14,895 nt of DNA. Source: Spirochaetaceae bacterium. GTDB taxonomy: Bacteria > Spirochaetota > Spirochaetia > Treponematales > Breznakiellaceae. The position numbers and the translations under genes were made by a program. Shown piece after piece: positions 14,405 through 14,895 of the stretch. The notes below the pieces were generated by a model, which saw only the letters and a program-made list of their open reading frames with translations, did not search any database and was not told where the DNA came from. The stretch's first letter is position 1, and every line of letters starts with the position of its first letter. The stretch is from the NCBI GenBank assembly GCA_031258335.1, contig JAIRMY010000210.1:1-14895 (forward strand), in the 5' to 3' direction.

Positions 14405-14779
14405 CTAGTTGCCGCCGGCAACTATCTTGCTGATCGCTTCCTGAGCCGCGGCGCTTATGCCGGCTGAGGTGAAAGACGCACCGGAGATGGCATCAAACTC
14501 GCCGGAATTGTTCTTTTTGATGAGTTTGGGCGCCTTCTCAACGGCGACACTCCCAACAGAAGGGGTTTCGTCGTTACCAACGACTTGCGCATCGGTGATG
14601 TAGCCGTCTACCATGGTTATGGTTACGGTTATATCACCTGTGAAGCCGGGCGCTGTAGCCGAAGCGGTTCCACTCGCGTTCCCTATAGGGGGGGCTGAGG
14701 ATCTGCCGGTAGTAGCGCAACCGGTAAGTACGACCAGAACAAAGACTCCGAAAATAATGGCTGATTTACACAGTTTCAT
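14405..14779 (-). CDS. FMN-binding domain lipoprotein
   Basis: Small surface or periplasmic lipoprotein expected to carry covalent FMN. From ATG 14779 (GGAG 6 bases upstream; the ATG at 14791 overlaps that site) it has 124 residues. A hydrophobic signal segment ends in lipobox LTGC (acylated C21). A Gly/Ser/Ala-rich spacer of about 25 residues follows, then one FMN_bind domain: GDITVTITMVDGYITDAQVV (48-67) and the motif DAISGASFTSAGI (96-108). The normal flavinylation motif is SGAT with threonine as acceptor; here the position is S102. The domain closes with AAAQEAISKIV. It is convergent with the polyprenyl synthase gene and completes a cluster of flavin and quinone genes. ApbE is not in the window. 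A typical sigma-70 promoter (14850-14878) with a G/C homopolymer just upstream may control it. Confidence 0.87.
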   Translation of the reverse strand: MKLCKSAIIFGVFVLVVLTGCATTGRSSAPPIGNASGTASATAPGFTGDITVTITMVDGYITDAQVVGNDETPSVGSVAVEKAPKLIKKNNSGEFDAISGASFTSAGISAAAQEAISKIVAGGN

Positions 14780-14813
14780 AATTGACTCCATAACAGTATT
14801 TACATAATTTCCG

Positions 14814-14825
14814 CCCCGTACGGGG
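14814..14825. promoter_or_regulatory. 12-bp perfect palindrome in the lipoprotein leader
   Basis: CCCCGTACGGGG lies between the predicted -10 box and the lipoprotein start, within the expected 5' leader. It could be an operator or a small RNA hairpin; nothing in the sequence decides between them. Confidence 0.4.
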
Positions 14826-14849
14826 TGTACAGATATTACTTATAATATA

Positions 14850-14878
14850 AATATAACCCTATTGTATCCCTAAGGCAA
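14850..14878 (-). promoter_or_regulatory. Probable sigma-70 promoter of the FMN-binding lipoprotein
   Basis: On the minus strand TTGCCT (14878-14873) and TATATT (14855-14850) are separated by exactly 17 bases, about 70 bp before the ATG at 14779. The long C run (minus strand) begins two bases upstream of the -35 box. Confidence 0.55.
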
Positions 14879-14880
14879 CC

Positions 14881-14895
14881 GGGGGGGGGGGGGGG
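14881..14895. repeat. Homopolymer tract of at least 15 G at the right edge
   Basis: Fifteen consecutive G run to the last base, so the true length is unknown. They abut the predicted lipoprotein promoter. The run could be a real slippable tract or a sequencing/assembly end effect. Confidence 0.7.

Overview
The window looks like a chromosomal contig from a spirochaete of the Treponema lineage, probably one of the roughly 50% GC, gut-associated treponemes. The grounds are a short alanyl-tRNA synthetase lacking the C-terminal domain (usual in spirochaetes), Treponema-like FlhB and FliR, a spoVG gene, FMN-binding surface proteins, and long G homopolymers. Species is not determinable from sequence alone. 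Both ends run outward into G-rich homopolymers, so the window may be an entire draft contig.

Left part (1-5231, all minus strand). Reading with transcription: flhB, a BaeS-like histidine kinase with no response regulator beside it, alaS, and the start of an FkbM-type methyltransferase that overlaps the alaS stop and runs off the left edge. A 13-bp C tract (as read on the coding strand) lies 45 bp before the kinase start. A second, 10-bp tract lies inside the methyltransferase frame.

Middle (5215-9018, minus strand). The flagellar export genes fliR and flhB, normally adjacent, are separated by a compact two-gene restriction-modification cassette. Its first protein carries a PD-(D/E)xK-like nuclease segment ahead of an N6-adenine methylase. 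Its second is a two-half specificity subunit. Sizes and layout match the type IIB BcgI A and B subunits. The cassette has its own likely promoter next to a perfect 12-bp hairpin, and its last gene overlaps the flhB start by 17 bp. Neither fliQ nor flhA flanks the pair.

Centre (9019-10421). A 374-bp non-coding gap with an 11-bp-stem hairpin leads to a bacteriohemerythrin that appears to be made from a leaderless mRNA. Convergent to it lie spoVG and tRNA-Gln(UUG). A 181-bp divergent promoter region follows.

Right part (10422-14895). Three closely spaced plus-strand genes encode a secreted two-repeat FMN-binding protein, a type II NADH dehydrogenase fused to a DoxX-like membrane domain, and a long-chain polyprenyl diphosphate synthase. 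A convergent FMN-binding lipoprotein follows. The set resembles the core of the Listeria flavin-based extracellular electron transfer locus (PplA, Ndh2, DmkB). The inferred scheme is that NDH-2 oxidises NADH, electrons pass to a quinone whose tail the synthase supplies, and covalently flavinylated exported proteins take them onward. EetA/EetB, DmkA and ApbE are not in the window. The NDH-2/DoxX fusion, its 11-residue repeat linker, and the altered flavinylation motifs (SGVT and SGAS instead of SGAT) are the most distinctive features.
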